Assembly (NCBI RefSeq): GCF_000264945.2
Contig: NZ_CP013070.1
Location: forward strand, 1,922,001 to 1,986,000
DNA: 64,000 nt
DNA from: Sphingobium indicum B90A
Lineage (GTDB): Bacteria; Pseudomonadota; Alphaproteobacteria; Sphingomonadales; Sphingomonadaceae
Reading direction: 5' to 3'
Shown: positions 1 through 8,754 of the stretch, piece after piece
Layout: every line of letters begins with the position of its first letter
Numbering within the stretch: position 1 is the first letter of the stretch
Translations under genes and position numbers: made by a program
Notes under the pieces: model-generated
The model's database searches: none
What the model saw: the letters and a program-made list of their open reading frames with translations, nothing else
Told to the model about the DNA's origin: nothing

Positions 1-1435
1 CGAGGCCGTTGGCGTCGATGTCGAACGTCACCTCGATCTGCGGCACGCCGCGCGGCGCGGGGGGGATGCCGACCAGGTCGAACTGGCCGAGCAGCTTGTT
101 GTCCGCCGCCATTTCACGCTCGCCCTGGAACACGCGGATCGTCACCGCCTGCTGATTGTCGTCGGCGGTCGAATAGACCTGCGACTTCTTGGCGGGGATG
201 GTGGTGTTGCGGTCGATCATGCGGGTGAACACGCCGCCCAGCGTCTCGATGCCGAGGCTCAGCGGGGTCACGTCGAGCAGCAGCACGTCCTTGACGTCGC
301 CCTGCAACACGCCCGCCTGGATGGCGGCGCCCATGGCGACGACTTCGTCCGGGTTCACGCCGGTATGCGGTTCCTTGCCGAAAAATTCCTTCACGGCCTC
401 GCGCACCTTGGGCATGCGGGTCATGCCGCCCACCAGCACCACTTCGCTGATCTCGCTCGCGGAGACGCCCGCGTCGGCCAGCGCCTTCTTGCAAGGCTCC
501 ATCGTCCGCTTGATGAGGTCGGCCACCAGCCGTTCCAGATCGGCGCGGGTGATGGTCTTGACCAGATGCTTGGGACCATTCTGGTCAGCGGTGATGAAGG
601 GCAGGTTGACTTCGGTCGACTGCGCCGAGGACAATTCGATCTTCGCCTTTTCCGCCGCTTCCTTGAGGCGCTGGAGCGCCAGCTTGTCCTTGGTGAGGTC
701 GATGCCCTCATCCTTCTGGAAACCAGCCGCCAGGAATTCCACCAGCTTGGCGTCGAAATCCTCGCCGCCCAGGAAGGTGTCGCCGTTGGTTGACTTCACC
801 TCGAACACGCCGTCGCCGATCTCCAGAATCGAGATGTCGAAGGTGCCGCCGCCAAGGTCATAGACGGCGATGGTCTTGCCGTCCTGCTTTTCGAGGCCGT
901 AAGCGAGCGCGGCCGCGGTCGGCTCATTGATGATGCGCAGCACTTCCAGACCAGCGATCTGGCCCGCGTCCTTGGTCGCCTGACGCTGGGCGTCGTTGAA
1001 ATAGGCCGGAACGGTGATGACCGCCTGCGTGACCGTCTCGCCCAGATAGCTTTCGGCGGTTTCCTTCATCTTCTGCAGGATGAAGGCGGAAATCTGCGAA
1101 GGGGAATAATCCTTGCCGCCCGCCTGCACCCAGGCGTCGCCGTTCGGACCCTTGGCGATGCTGTAGGGCACCAGCTCCATGTCCTTCTTCGTCATCGGAT
1201 CGTCGAAGCGGCGGCCGATCAGGCGCTTCACGGCGAAAATGGTATTGTCCGGATTGGTCACGGCCTGCCGCTTGGCGGGCTGGCCGATCAGGCGTTCGCC
1301 ATCCTTGGTGAAGGCGACGATGGAGGGCGTGGTGCGCGCGCCTTCCGCATTTTCGATCACCTTGGGCTTGCCGCCGTCCATCACAGCAACGCAGCTGTTG
1401 GTGGTGCCCAGGTCGATACCGATTACTTTTGCCAT
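1..1435 (-). CDS. dnaK: Molecular chaperone DnaK (Hsp70), N-terminal part
   Basis: ATP-dependent Hsp70 chaperone of the cytoplasm. The protein begins [18 protein letters not shown], the phosphate-1 loop of the actin-like ATPase. It continues with [15 protein letters not shown], the [21 protein letters not shown] segment and the [12 protein letters not shown] adenosine motif, and reaches the start of the substrate-binding domain ([26 protein letters not shown]). About 478 codons are visible. The gene reads leftward, so the rest of the substrate domain and the lid lie beyond base 1. An AGAGGA ribosome site stands just upstream of the ATG. grpE and dnaJ are not in the window. The next gene, on the plus strand, is unrelated and divergent. 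Confidence 0.98.
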   Translation of the reverse strand, partial: MAKVIGIDLGTTNSCVAVMDGGKPKVIENAEGARTTPSIVAFTKDGERLIGQPAKRQAVTNPDNTIFAVKRLIGRRFDDPMTKKDMELVPYSIAKGPNGDAWVQAGGKDYSPSQISAFILQKMKETAESYLGETVTQAVITVPAYFNDAQRQATKDAGQIAGLEVLRIINEPTAAALAYGLEKQDGKTIAVYDLGGGTFDISILEIGDGVFEVKSTNGDTFLGGEDFDAKLVEFLAAGFQKDEGIDLTKDKLALQRLKEAAEKAKIELSSAQSTEVNLPFITADQNGPKHLVKTITRADLERLVADLIKRTMEPCKKALADAGVSASEISEVVLVGGMTRMPKVREAVKEFFGKEPHTGVNPDEVVAMGAAIQAGVLQGDVKDVLLLDVTPLSLGIETLGGVFTRMIDRNTTIPAKKSQVYSTADDNQQAVTIRVFQGEREMAADNKLLGQFDLVGIPPAPRGVPQIEVTFDIDANGL

Positions 1436-1612
1436 TGTGTCCTCTTTGAACCCCAAATCATATTCAGCGGTTGACGGCCCCATACCTCACGAAAGCGCCA
1501 AGGCAAGGGCGTTTGCGCAAGGGATATAGGCGTGCTTTTGCTTGGCACAAGAAGCTGTGACGATTACCTCATGGAAACGACCGGAAACGGGACATTGAGG
1601 AAGCCTTTGCCC

Positions 1613-2083
1613 ATGCGCGCATTTTACCCGCTGATCGCCCTTGCCGCCCCTCTCGCGCTCGCCGCCTGCGGCGATCCCGCGCCCACCTATATCGATCAGG
1701 CCTGGGTGCGGCTCAGCCCCAACAAGGACATGCCCTCCTCCGGATATTTCGTCGCCCATGGCGGCGATGCGGACACGGCGCTGCGCGGCGTGCTCACCGA
1801 TTACGCCCTGAAGGTCGAGATGCACGAAAGCATGAGCGAGGGCGGCAAGATGACCATGAAGCCGCTCGACAGCGTTCCCATCCCGGCAAAATCCAAGGTC
1901 GCCTTCGCGCCGGGCGGCAAGCATCTGATGCTTTGGGGCGTCAACGACACGGCGATCGGCCGGGGCAAGATGACGCTCACCTTCCTGCTGGCCAATGGCG
2001 ACCGCCTGCTGGTCGACGCCGTCATCCAGAAGCCCGGCGCCGCCGCTCCGGCCGCCGAATCGACGGAGCATGAGGCGCATTGA
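1613..2083 (+). CDS. PCu(A)C-family periplasmic copper chaperone, lipoprotein
   Basis: Small secreted copper-binding protein of the PCu(A)C (DUF461) family, which in other bacteria delivers Cu(I) to cytochrome oxidase CuA sites. I start it at the ATG giving MRAFYPLIALAAPLALAACG, because this is a complete lipoprotein signal peptide with lipobox LAAC; the open frame extends further upstream to 1532. The mature part shows the metal-binding pattern: VEMHESM, then Met residues (GGKMTMKPL), then the HLM motif in GGKHLMLWG. The C-terminal tail is rich in Ala, Glu and His. It overlaps the next gene by four bases (TTGA), so the two are probably co-translated. Confidence 0.88.
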   Translation: MRAFYPLIALAAPLALAACGDPAPTYIDQAWVRLSPNKDMPSSGYFVAHGGDADTALRGVLTDYALKVEMHESMSEGGKMTMKPLDSVPIPAKSKVAFAPGGKHLMLWGVNDTAIGRGKMTLTFLLANGDRLLVDAVIQKPGAAAPAAESTEHEAH

Positions 2084-2544
2084 CCGGACGCCCGCTGACC
2101 GAGTCCGAAACCGCCCTCGCCCGGTCGGTGTTCGCCGCCGCCATCGATTATCGGCGGGTGCAGGTGCATGATCGCAAATGGTGGCCCTTCCAGCCCCGGC
2201 AAGTCACCATGGCGCCGGACGGCGACCTATGGTTCCATCCGGAAAGCGGCCTGTTCTGCGCCGATTTCTGCGACAGCCCGCTGTCCATCCAGGGACATTT
2301 CATCCATGAGATGACCCATGTCTGGCAGGCGCAGCGGGGCGGCAGATGGTATCTGCCGCTGATGCGCCATCCCTTCTGCCGCTATGCTTACGACATCGTG
2401 CCTGGCAAACCTTTCCGCCGCTACGGGCTGGAGCAGCAGGCGGAGATCGTTCGCCACGCCTTCCTGCTGCGCCGGGGGGTTCCGGTAGAGGGCAAGCCGC
2501 CGCTTCCGGTCTATGAAGCGCTGCTGCCGTTCAGCCGGAGTTAG
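2080..2544 (+). CDS. Small HExxH-containing protein of unknown function
   Basis: 154-residue protein starting at a TTG inside the stop codon of the copper-chaperone gene, so translational coupling is likely. The centre reads HFIHEMTHVWQAQRGG, an HExxH zinc-protease-like motif. Proteins with HEMTHVWQ are often annotated as 'DUF4157/vgr-related', but no full protease domain is recognisable and activity is not established. No signal peptide or membrane segment is seen. The TAG stop codon is also the first three bases of the palindromic repeat at 2542-2711. A link to the copper chaperone is only suggested by the overlap. Confidence 0.7.
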   Translation: MTGRPLTESETALARSVFAAAIDYRRVQVHDRKWWPFQPRQVTMAPDGDLWFHPESGLFCADFCDSPLSIQGHFIHEMTHVWQAQRGGRWYLPLMRHPFCRYAYDIVPGKPFRRYGLEQQAEIVRHAFLLRRGVPVEGKPPLPVYEALLPFSRS

Positions 2545-2711
2545 GCTGTATCCACATTCAGAAGATGGCGAGCCGAAAATGGTGATTTTCCGTGACCCGG
2601 CGCGCAGCCTGCTCAAAGCAGGTGAGCAGCGGAAGCACGGGGATTGAAGCGAGGCACGCGACTCGCTTCAACCATTTGCAGGCCGCCAGGGCTGAATGTC
2701 GATACAGCCTA
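2542..2711. repeat. Intergenic palindromic repeat, copy A
   Basis: A 170-bp element with inverted ends: TAGGCTGTATCCACATTCAG at the left and its complement, with one mismatch, at 2692-2711. The interior is shared with copies at 12898-13043 (opposite orientation) and 52087-52231 (same orientation), including GAGCCGAAAAT, CCGGCGCGCAGC and TTGCAGGCCGCCA. This copy is about 25 bp longer than the others because of extra sequence after GGAAGCACGGG. Its first three bases are the stop codon of the preceding gene. No coding sequence is seen in it. Confidence 0.85.
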
Positions 2712-2756
2712 GGGCCGCCCAGCCTGTCGCCCGCCCCATTCGGCCATGCCCGGTCT

Positions 2757-3914
2757 TCAGCGCTTGACCGACAGGCGGTAGATCATCTGGTGGTGATAGG
2801 GCTTGCCCGGATCGACCCGCGCCGACAGGAATTTGGGCTGGTTGGGCGAATCGGGGAATTTCTGCGGCTCCAGCGCAATGCCGTCGCCCATGCGGTAGAG
2901 ATGACCCTGCTTGCCGATCAGCGTGCCGTCCAGGAAATTGCCGGTGTAGAATTGCACGCCCGGCTCCGTGGTCAGCACCTCCAGCACGCGGCCCGACGCC
3001 GGGTCTTCCAGGCGCGCGGCCAGTTCGGGCGTCCTGGTCACGCCCTTGTCCAGCGCGAAATTATGGTCATAGCCGCGCCCGGCGACGATCTGCGCGTCGC
3101 GGCCATCGCGAATGCCGTCCGCCACGCGGCGCGGCGCGCGGAAATCGAACGGCGTGCCCTCCACCGGCTTCAGTTCGCCGGTCGGGATCAGATTGGCGTC
3201 CACCGGGGTGAAGGCCCTGGCGGTTATGGTCAGCAGATGCCCCAGCGCGCTCTCCGCCGATCCCTCGCCCGCCAGGTTGAAGATCGCATGGTTGGTCATG
3301 TTGACGATGGTCGGCTTGCTGGTCTTCGCGTCGAAGGCGATGCCCAGATTGCCCGCCTCGTCCAGCGTATAGGTGACGGTCGCGTCGAGCTTGCCCGGAT
3401 AGCCGGCGTCGCCGTCCGGGCTGGTGAGCGACAGGACCAGCGTGGCGGTCGGCCCGCTTTTCAGCGACACGACCTTCCACGCCTGCTTGTCGAATCCCTT
3501 GCCGCCGCCATGCAGCGAATTGACCTTGTCGTTGAGCGGCAATCGATAGCTCTTGCCGTCCAGCGTGAACTTGCCGCCCGCGATCCGGTTGGCATAGCGG
3601 CCCACGGTCACGCCGAAATAATTGGGACGGTCGACATAGCCGGCAAGATCGTCATAGCCGAGCAGGACGTCCGCGATCCTGCCGTTGCGGTCCGGCCCGG
3701 CCAGATTTTGCAGCGTCGCGCCATAGGTCAGGATGGTGGCGGACACGCCCTGCGCGTTCTTCAATGTGATCGCCTCGATCGCCGTGCCGTCGGCCAGCGT
3801 GCCGGCGGGCGCGCGGCTGGCCTCCGCCGCCAGTGCCGCCGTGCTTGTCATCATCAGGGCGCCGCCGTATGACAACGTTGCCAATACCATTTTATTCATA
3901 AGGGCCTTTCGCAT
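2757..3914 (-). CDS. galM: Aldose 1-epimerase (galactose mutarotase), exported
   Basis: Interconverts alpha and beta anomers of hexoses. I place the start at the ATG preceded by GGGGAGGAACCGC, giving MRKALMNKMVLATLSYGGALMMTSTAALA, a signal peptide ending near ALAAEA, so the enzyme is probably periplasmic. The family signatures are present: GVTVGRYANRIAGGKF, NSLHGGGKGFDKQAW, NMTNHAIFNLAGEG (catalytic His), the acidic GRGYDHNFAL and, near the end, EPGVQFYTGNFLDG and GIALEPQKFPDSPNQP, which carries the catalytic Glu. Length (385 aa) fits the family plus signal peptide. It is divergent from the sugar permease at 4030, which suggests joint control of sugar uptake and mutarotation. Confidence 0.95.
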   Translation of the reverse strand: MRKALMNKMVLATLSYGGALMMTSTAALAAEASRAPAGTLADGTAIEAITLKNAQGVSATILTYGATLQNLAGPDRNGRIADVLLGYDDLAGYVDRPNYFGVTVGRYANRIAGGKFTLDGKSYRLPLNDKVNSLHGGGKGFDKQAWKVVSLKSGPTATLVLSLTSPDGDAGYPGKLDATVTYTLDEAGNLGIAFDAKTSKPTIVNMTNHAIFNLAGEGSAESALGHLLTITARAFTPVDANLIPTGELKPVEGTPFDFRAPRRVADGIRDGRDAQIVAGRGYDHNFALDKGVTRTPELAARLEDPASGRVLEVLTTEPGVQFYTGNFLDGTLIGKQGHLYRMGDGIALEPQKFPDSPNQPKFLSARVDPGKPYHHQMIYRLSVKR

Positions 3915-3935
3915 GCGGTTCCTCCCCGACGCCAT

Positions 3936-3945
3936 TGACGCGTCA
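3936..3945. promoter_or_regulatory. Palindrome TGACGCGTCA in the galM/permease divergent region
   Basis: A perfect 10-bp palindrome centred on CG, set within ATTGACGCGTCAT, lies 22 bp upstream of the galM start in the 115-bp divergent region. CG-centred palindromes of this kind are typical of LacI-family operators. No regulator gene is adjacent, so the assignment is inference. Confidence 0.35.
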
Positions 3946-4029
3946 TCGGTGGAGATATACTCATACAAAATAATCAGGCGCAACCCTGTTCCGGCGGCGC
4001 GCCTTTTCGACACTTCCGGAGAAGGATGA

Positions 4030-5334
4030 ATGGCAGGACCGATTTCCTCAACCGCGGCGCCCGTGGCGGCCCATGATCCGGGCACGCGCTACGGCCCTGC
4101 CCTGACTTTGCTGGCCAGCCTCTTCTTCATGTGGGGCTTCATCACCGTCATCAACAACACGCTGCTGCCGCACCTGCGCAGCGTGTTCGAACTCAGCTAC
4201 ACCCAGACGACGCTGATCGAATCGGTATGGTTCATCGCCTATTTCGTCGCCTCCATCCCCTCGGCCAAGCTGATCGAGCGCATCGGTTACCAGAGGTCGC
4301 TGGTGACGGGCCTGCTGGTCATGGCGGCGGGCGCGCTGGGCATGATGCTGGCGGCGTCCATCCCCTCCTATGGCGTGACGCTGCTCATGCTGTTCGTGAT
4401 CGCCAGCGGCATCACCCTGCTCCAGGTCGCGGCCAACCCCTATGTCGCGGTGGTCGGCAGGCCGGAAACCGCCTCGTCCCGCCTTAACCTGGTGCAGGCG
4501 ATGAATTCGGCCGGCACTATGCTGGCGCCGATGTTCGGGGCTTATCTGATCCTCGGCCGGTCGAAGGGCGGCACCGCCCAGGGCGAAGTCGTGCTGACGC
4601 AGGCGGAGCGGCTGGCCGACGCCCAGTCGGTGATCCTGCCCTATGGCCTGGTCGCCATGGTGCTGGTGGTGCTGGCGGTCGTGATCGCGCGCTTCCCGCT
4701 GCCCGCCATGGGCGCGTCTGCCACCCGCCTCGCCAAGGAGGAGCGGAAGAAGCATTCGCTCTGGGCGCATCGCAACCTGGTGTTCGGCATCCCGGCCATC
4801 TTCATCTACCTGATCGCGGAGATCGGCGTCGCCAACCTGTTCGTGAACTTCGTCAGCCAGCCCGACATCGCCAACCTGACCCATGAGCAGGCGGGCCGTT
4901 ACCTGACCTTCCTCTGGGGCGGGATGATGGTCGGCCGGTTCGCGGGGTCGGCGATCATGCAGCGGTTCGACGCGGGCAAGGTGCTGGCCGCCTTCTCTAT
5001 CGGCGCCTTCCTCGTGATGATGATCACCGTCTTCGCCCATGGCGAGGTGGCGATGTGGTCGCTGATCCTGGTGGGCCTGTTCCACTCGATCATGTTCCCG
5101 ACCATCTTCACCCTGGGCATCAAGGGGCTGGGGCCGCTGACCGAGGAAGGATCGGGCCTGCTGATCATGGCGATCGCCGGCGGCGCGCTGGTGGTGGTGC
5201 AGGGCTGGCTGGCCGACCATTTCGGCTTGCAGACCAGCTTCCTGCTGACCGCGGCCTGCGAACTCTACATCCTCTTCTATGCGCTGTGGGGATCGAGGCC
5301 CACCCATGCGCTGCCCGACCAGCAGATCGGGTGA
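4030..5334 (+). CDS. Sugar:H+ symporter, FucP/GluP-type MFS permease
   Basis: 434-residue inner-membrane permease with about 12 hydrophobic segments. The FucP/GluP subfamily is shown by LASLFFMWGFITVINNTLLPHLR in helix 1, by the LLQVAANPYVAVVG segment and by NSAGTMLAPMFGAYLILG. The C-terminal half has FVSQPDIANL and GGMMVGRFAGSAIMQRF. Likely substrates are hexoses or deoxyhexoses; the substrate cannot be read from the sequence. The start ATG follows GGAGAAGG. It is divergent from galM, consistent with a small sugar-utilisation pair. A strong terminator follows at 5371-5408. Confidence 0.88.
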   Translation: MAGPISSTAAPVAAHDPGTRYGPALTLLASLFFMWGFITVINNTLLPHLRSVFELSYTQTTLIESVWFIAYFVASIPSAKLIERIGYQRSLVTGLLVMAAGALGMMLAASIPSYGVTLLMLFVIASGITLLQVAANPYVAVVGRPETASSRLNLVQAMNSAGTMLAPMFGAYLILGRSKGGTAQGEVVLTQAERLADAQSVILPYGLVAMVLVVLAVVIARFPLPAMGASATRLAKEERKKHSLWAHRNLVFGIPAIFIYLIAEIGVANLFVNFVSQPDIANLTHEQAGRYLTFLWGGMMVGRFAGSAIMQRFDAGKVLAAFSIGAFLVMMITVFAHGEVAMWSLILVGLFHSIMFPTIFTLGIKGLGPLTEEGSGLLIMAIAGGALVVVQGWLADHFGLQTSFLLTAACELYILFYALWGSRPTHALPDQQIG

Positions 5335-5370
5335 CGGGGCCGAGGGGGGGGGCGCAAGCCCTGAAGCCCG

Positions 5371-5408
5371 AAAAGGCCAGAGCGCGACGTCACGCTCCGG
5401 CCTTTTTC
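5371..5408. terminator. Bidirectional rho-independent terminator
   Basis: Stem AAAAGGCCAGAGC paired with GCTCCGGCCTTTT around a short loop, with A-rich and T-rich flanks on either side. It lies between two convergent genes (sugar permease on plus, M20 hydrolase on minus) and can serve both. Confidence 0.8.
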
Positions 5409-5520
5409 TTCGTCCGCCGTTCCCGCGAAGGCCGGAAATGAAGCCGATCCACCGCGTCATCGCGCTCGCCAAATCCTCCAGAGCGCAGGATGGCGGCGCT
5501 GAGCCAGAGGTCGCCGGACC

Positions 5521-7128
5521 TTATTTGTCGGCGGCCGGACCGGGATATGCTATTCCCAACTGCTCCAGATAGGTCGAATATCGCGCGGGATCATAATAAT
5601 ATTTCTCCATCTGCGGCCGCATCTCCTTCATCACCTTTTCGTTGAGGTGAATGGCCGGCCGATCCTCCGCCGTCAGGACGGGATCGTAGGACTGGGTCTT
5701 CAACTGCACGTCGCGATAATAGGTCTTGGCGTCCGCCAGCAGCTTCGGCCGGGTCATCAGGTCGATCACCGTCATCGCGACCGCCTTGGCTCCCGCCACC
5801 GTCCCCTTGTGCGCGATCGGCGTGGCCATGACCATCGCGGCGGTGGCATGATGGAAGATGACATTGGGGATGTTAGCCGGATAGCCGATGGTGATGGTCG
5901 GAACCGCCCACATCACGTCGCCGATGTCGTCCGATCCGCCAATGCTGGCGGACCCGCGCGTTTCCGGCGTGGAAAGCGGCATCACGGCCGTGCCCAGGGG
6001 CTGGACCTTCAGCTTGTTGGCCGTCTGCACCGACCGGACGAAGGCCTGGTCGGCGGCCGACCATTGGGGCATGCCGACCGCCTGGATGTTGGCGAAGGCG
6101 GCCTCCGCCATCGGCTTGTTGCCGAAATTCGGCGCGGCATAGCCCAGCAGGCGGCGCTTCACCGTAGTGCCGGTGGCCTGAGCGGCGGCATCGGCGATCT
6201 CATTGCCCGTCTCGAACAGCGACCGGACCGAGGCGAAGTCCTTTTCCCGGAAATAGTACCAGACCGACGCCTTGTCCGGCACCACATTGGGCTGGCCGCC
6301 GCCATTGGTGACGACGTCGTGCGAACGCTGGGCCAGCGGCAGGTGCTCGCGGCGGAAATTCCACGCCACGTCCATGAACTCCACGGCGTCCAGCGCGCTG
6401 CGCCCCTCCCACGGCATGGCGCCGGCATGGGCCGTCTTGCCGGTGAATTCATATTCCACCGACACCATGGCGGTAAGGCCCATGTCGCCATAGGCCGTGC
6501 CGAAGCCGGTATTCACATGGCCGAAGATGCAGGCGTCGACATCCTTGAACATGCCGGATCGCACGTAGAAGGCCTTGGTCGCCAGCAATTCCTCCGCCAC
6601 GCCGGGCCACAGCATCAGCCGGCCGGGAATCTTGTTCTTCTCCATCACCTGCTTGACCGCGATGGCGGCGGCGATCATCATCGGCATGCCGCTATTATGG
6701 CCCTCCCCATGGCCGGGGGCGCCCGCGACCAGCGGCTTGATCGCAGGCGAACCGGGCGTCTGCGACACGCCCAGCAGGCCGTCGATGTCGCTGCCCAGCG
6801 CGATCAGCGGACCGCCGCTGCCCCAGGTGGCGGTGAAGGCCGTGGGTATGCCCGCCACGCCGCGCGTCACGGTAAAGCCGTTCCGTTCCAATATCCCCGC
6901 CAGATAATCGGAGGTGCGCACCTCCTGAAAACCGGGCTCGGCAAAGCTGAAGACCTGATCCACCATCACCTGGACCTGGCTGGCCTGCGCTTCCACGCCG
7001 ACCACGGCCTCGGCCTTCAGGGCCTTGGGCGACGCCGCGACCGCAACGGCGGGCGAAGCAACGGTGGACAGCAACGCAGCGACAAGAGCAAGGGTGCGAC
7101 CCAAAGGCTTTTTCCTTTTCATGTTCAT
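5521..7128 (-). CDS. M20-family amidohydrolase (AbgB-like), exported; second of a tandem pair
   Basis: 535-residue secreted metallo-amidohydrolase of the M20/AbgB group, whose members cleave amide bonds of N-acyl amino acids or p-aminobenzoyl-glutamate. MNMKRKKPLGRTLALVAALL is a signal peptide ending near AVAVAAS. Metal-site motifs are visible: ALGSDIDGLLG, APGHGEGHNSGMP, WPGVAEELLATKAF with the Glu-Glu pair, GKTAHAGAMPWEGRSALDAVE, and NGGGQPNVVPDKASVWYYFR of the dimerisation domain. It starts 16 nt after the stop of its paralogue (7145-8728) and must be in the same operon. Two long stretches are nearly identical in DNA to the paralogue (see findings). The substrate is unknown. Confidence 0.88.
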   Translation of the reverse strand: MNMKRKKPLGRTLALVAALLSTVASPAVAVAASPKALKAEAVVGVEAQASQVQVMVDQVFSFAEPGFQEVRTSDYLAGILERNGFTVTRGVAGIPTAFTATWGSGGPLIALGSDIDGLLGVSQTPGSPAIKPLVAGAPGHGEGHNSGMPMMIAAAIAVKQVMEKNKIPGRLMLWPGVAEELLATKAFYVRSGMFKDVDACIFGHVNTGFGTAYGDMGLTAMVSVEYEFTGKTAHAGAMPWEGRSALDAVEFMDVAWNFRREHLPLAQRSHDVVTNGGGQPNVVPDKASVWYYFREKDFASVRSLFETGNEIADAAAQATGTTVKRRLLGYAAPNFGNKPMAEAAFANIQAVGMPQWSAADQAFVRSVQTANKLKVQPLGTAVMPLSTPETRGSASIGGSDDIGDVMWAVPTITIGYPANIPNVIFHHATAAMVMATPIAHKGTVAGAKAVAMTVIDLMTRPKLLADAKTYYRDVQLKTQSYDPVLTAEDRPAIHLNEKVMKEMRPQMEKYYYDPARYSTYLEQLGIAYPGPAADK

Positions 7129-7144
7129 GGCTGTGGATTGCTTC

Positions 7145-8728
7145 CTATTGCGGCGTCAATGTCGGATATTTGATGCCAAGCTGGTCGAGATAGGTGGGAT
7201 ATTTGGCGGGATCGTAATAGAATTTCTCCATTTCCGGCCGCAGCAGCTTCATCGTCTTTGCATTGAGCCAGATGGCGGGCTTGTCCGATGCGGTGATCAC
7301 CGGGTCGTAGCTGTCGGTCTTGAGCTGCACATCCTTGAAATAGGCCTTGGCGTCCGCGACCAGCTTGGGCGTGGTCATCAAGTCCAGCACCGTCATCGCC
7401 AGCGCCTTGGCCCCCGCGACGGCGCCCTTGTGCGCGATCGGCGTCGCCATCGCGATCGCGGACGTGACATTGTGGCCGATCATGTTGGGGATGTTCGACG
7501 GGAAGCGGATGGTGATGGTCGGCACCGTCCACATGATGTCGCCGATGTCGTCGGAGCCGCCCCCCATCGACGGCTTGCGGCTTTCGGGCGTGGAAAGTTC
7601 GGCCACCTTGTCCCGCAGCGGTTCGACCTTGCGCTTGTTGGTCTCCTGCACCGCCTTGGCGAAGGCCTGGTCGTCGGCGGTCCATTTCGGCATGCCCACC
7701 GCCACGATATTGGCATAGGCGGCTTCCGCCAGCGGCTTGTTGCCGAAATTCGGCGCGGCATAGCCCAAAATCTGGCGCGTCACCGTCGTGCCCGTCGCCT
7801 TGGCGGCAGCGTCGGCGATCTCATTGCCGACATTGTAGAGATCGCGGATCGACTTGAACGTCCGTTCCCGGAAATAATACCAGACCGACGCCGTGTCCGG
7901 CACCACATTGGGCTGGCCGCCGCCATTGGTGATGACGGAATGGGAACGCTGCGTCAGCGGCAGATGCTCCCGCCGGAAATTCCACGCCACGTCCATCAGT
8001 TCCACCCCGTCCAGCGCGCTGCGCCCTTCCCAGGGCATGCCGCCCGCATGCGCGGTCTTGCCGTGGAAGCTGTATTCGACCGACACCATGCCGTTGGAGC
8101 CCATTTCGCCATAGCCGGTCGAAAAATCGCTGCTGACATGGGTGAAGATGCAGGCGTCGACATCCTTGAACAGCCCGTCGCGGACATAATAGGCCTTGGT
8201 CGCCAGCAATTCCTCCGCCACGCCGGGCCACAGCATCAGCCGGCCGGGAATCTTGTTCTTTTCCATCACCTGCTTGACCGCGATGGCGGCGGCGATGACC
8301 AGGGGCATGCCCGCATTATGCCCCTCGCCATGGCCCGGCGCGCCTTCCAGCAGCGGCTTGATGTTCGGAATGCCGGGAATTTGCGACACGCCCAGCACGT
8401 CGTCGATGTCGCTGCCCAGCGCGATCAGCGGACCGCCGCTGCCCCAGGTGGCGGTGAAGGCCGTGGGTATGCCCGCCACGCCGCGCGTCACGGTAAAGCC
8501 GTTCCGTTCCAGTATCGCGGTCAGATATTCGGAGGTCTTCACCTCCTGGAACCCCGGCTCGGCATAGCTGAAGACCTGATCCACCATCACCTGGATCTGC
8601 TTGGCCTGGGCGTCCACGGCCGATGCCGCGGCGGTCTTCATCGCCTTGGGCGCCGCGGCCTGGGCCACGGGCGTCATGAGGGTGGAGGCCAAGGCGAGGA
8701 CGATGGCGGCTTTCTTCATGCATGTCAT
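7145..8728 (-). CDS. M20-family amidohydrolase (AbgB-like), exported; first of a tandem pair
   Basis: Paralogue of the hydrolase at 5521-7128, with the same motifs (ALGSDIDDVLGV, GHGEGHNAGMP, WPGVAEELLATKAY, GKTAHAGGMPWEGRSALDGVE). Three starts are possible. The longest (8755) overlaps the TonB receptor stop as TGATG but has no ribosome site. I prefer the ATG at 8728, which has AAGAAGG upstream and gives MTCMKKAAIVLALASTLMTP, a signal peptide ending AQAAA; 8719 (MKKAA) is also possible. Context is an Lrp regulator, a TonB receptor and two exported hydrolases, which suggests import and hydrolysis of a peptide or N-acyl amino-acid conjugate. The substrate is inference. Confidence 0.87.
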   Translation of the reverse strand: MTCMKKAAIVLALASTLMTPVAQAAAPKAMKTAAASAVDAQAKQIQVMVDQVFSYAEPGFQEVKTSEYLTAILERNGFTVTRGVAGIPTAFTATWGSGGPLIALGSDIDDVLGVSQIPGIPNIKPLLEGAPGHGEGHNAGMPLVIAAAIAVKQVMEKNKIPGRLMLWPGVAEELLATKAYYVRDGLFKDVDACIFTHVSSDFSTGYGEMGSNGMVSVEYSFHGKTAHAGGMPWEGRSALDGVELMDVAWNFRREHLPLTQRSHSVITNGGGQPNVVPDTASVWYYFRERTFKSIRDLYNVGNEIADAAAKATGTTVTRQILGYAAPNFGNKPLAEAAYANIVAVGMPKWTADDQAFAKAVQETNKRKVEPLRDKVAELSTPESRKPSMGGGSDDIGDIMWTVPTITIRFPSNIPNMIGHNVTSAIAMATPIAHKGAVAGAKALAMTVLDLMTTPKLVADAKAYFKDVQLKTDSYDPVITASDKPAIWLNAKTMKLLRPEMEKFYYDPAKYPTYLDQLGIKYPTLTPQ

Positions 8729-8754
8729 GGACGTCAATACCTTCTTTCGGGGCA

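Noticed and set aside
2592..3872. 426-codon plus-strand frame over galM
   Set aside because: Antisense shadow; starts inside repeat copy A.
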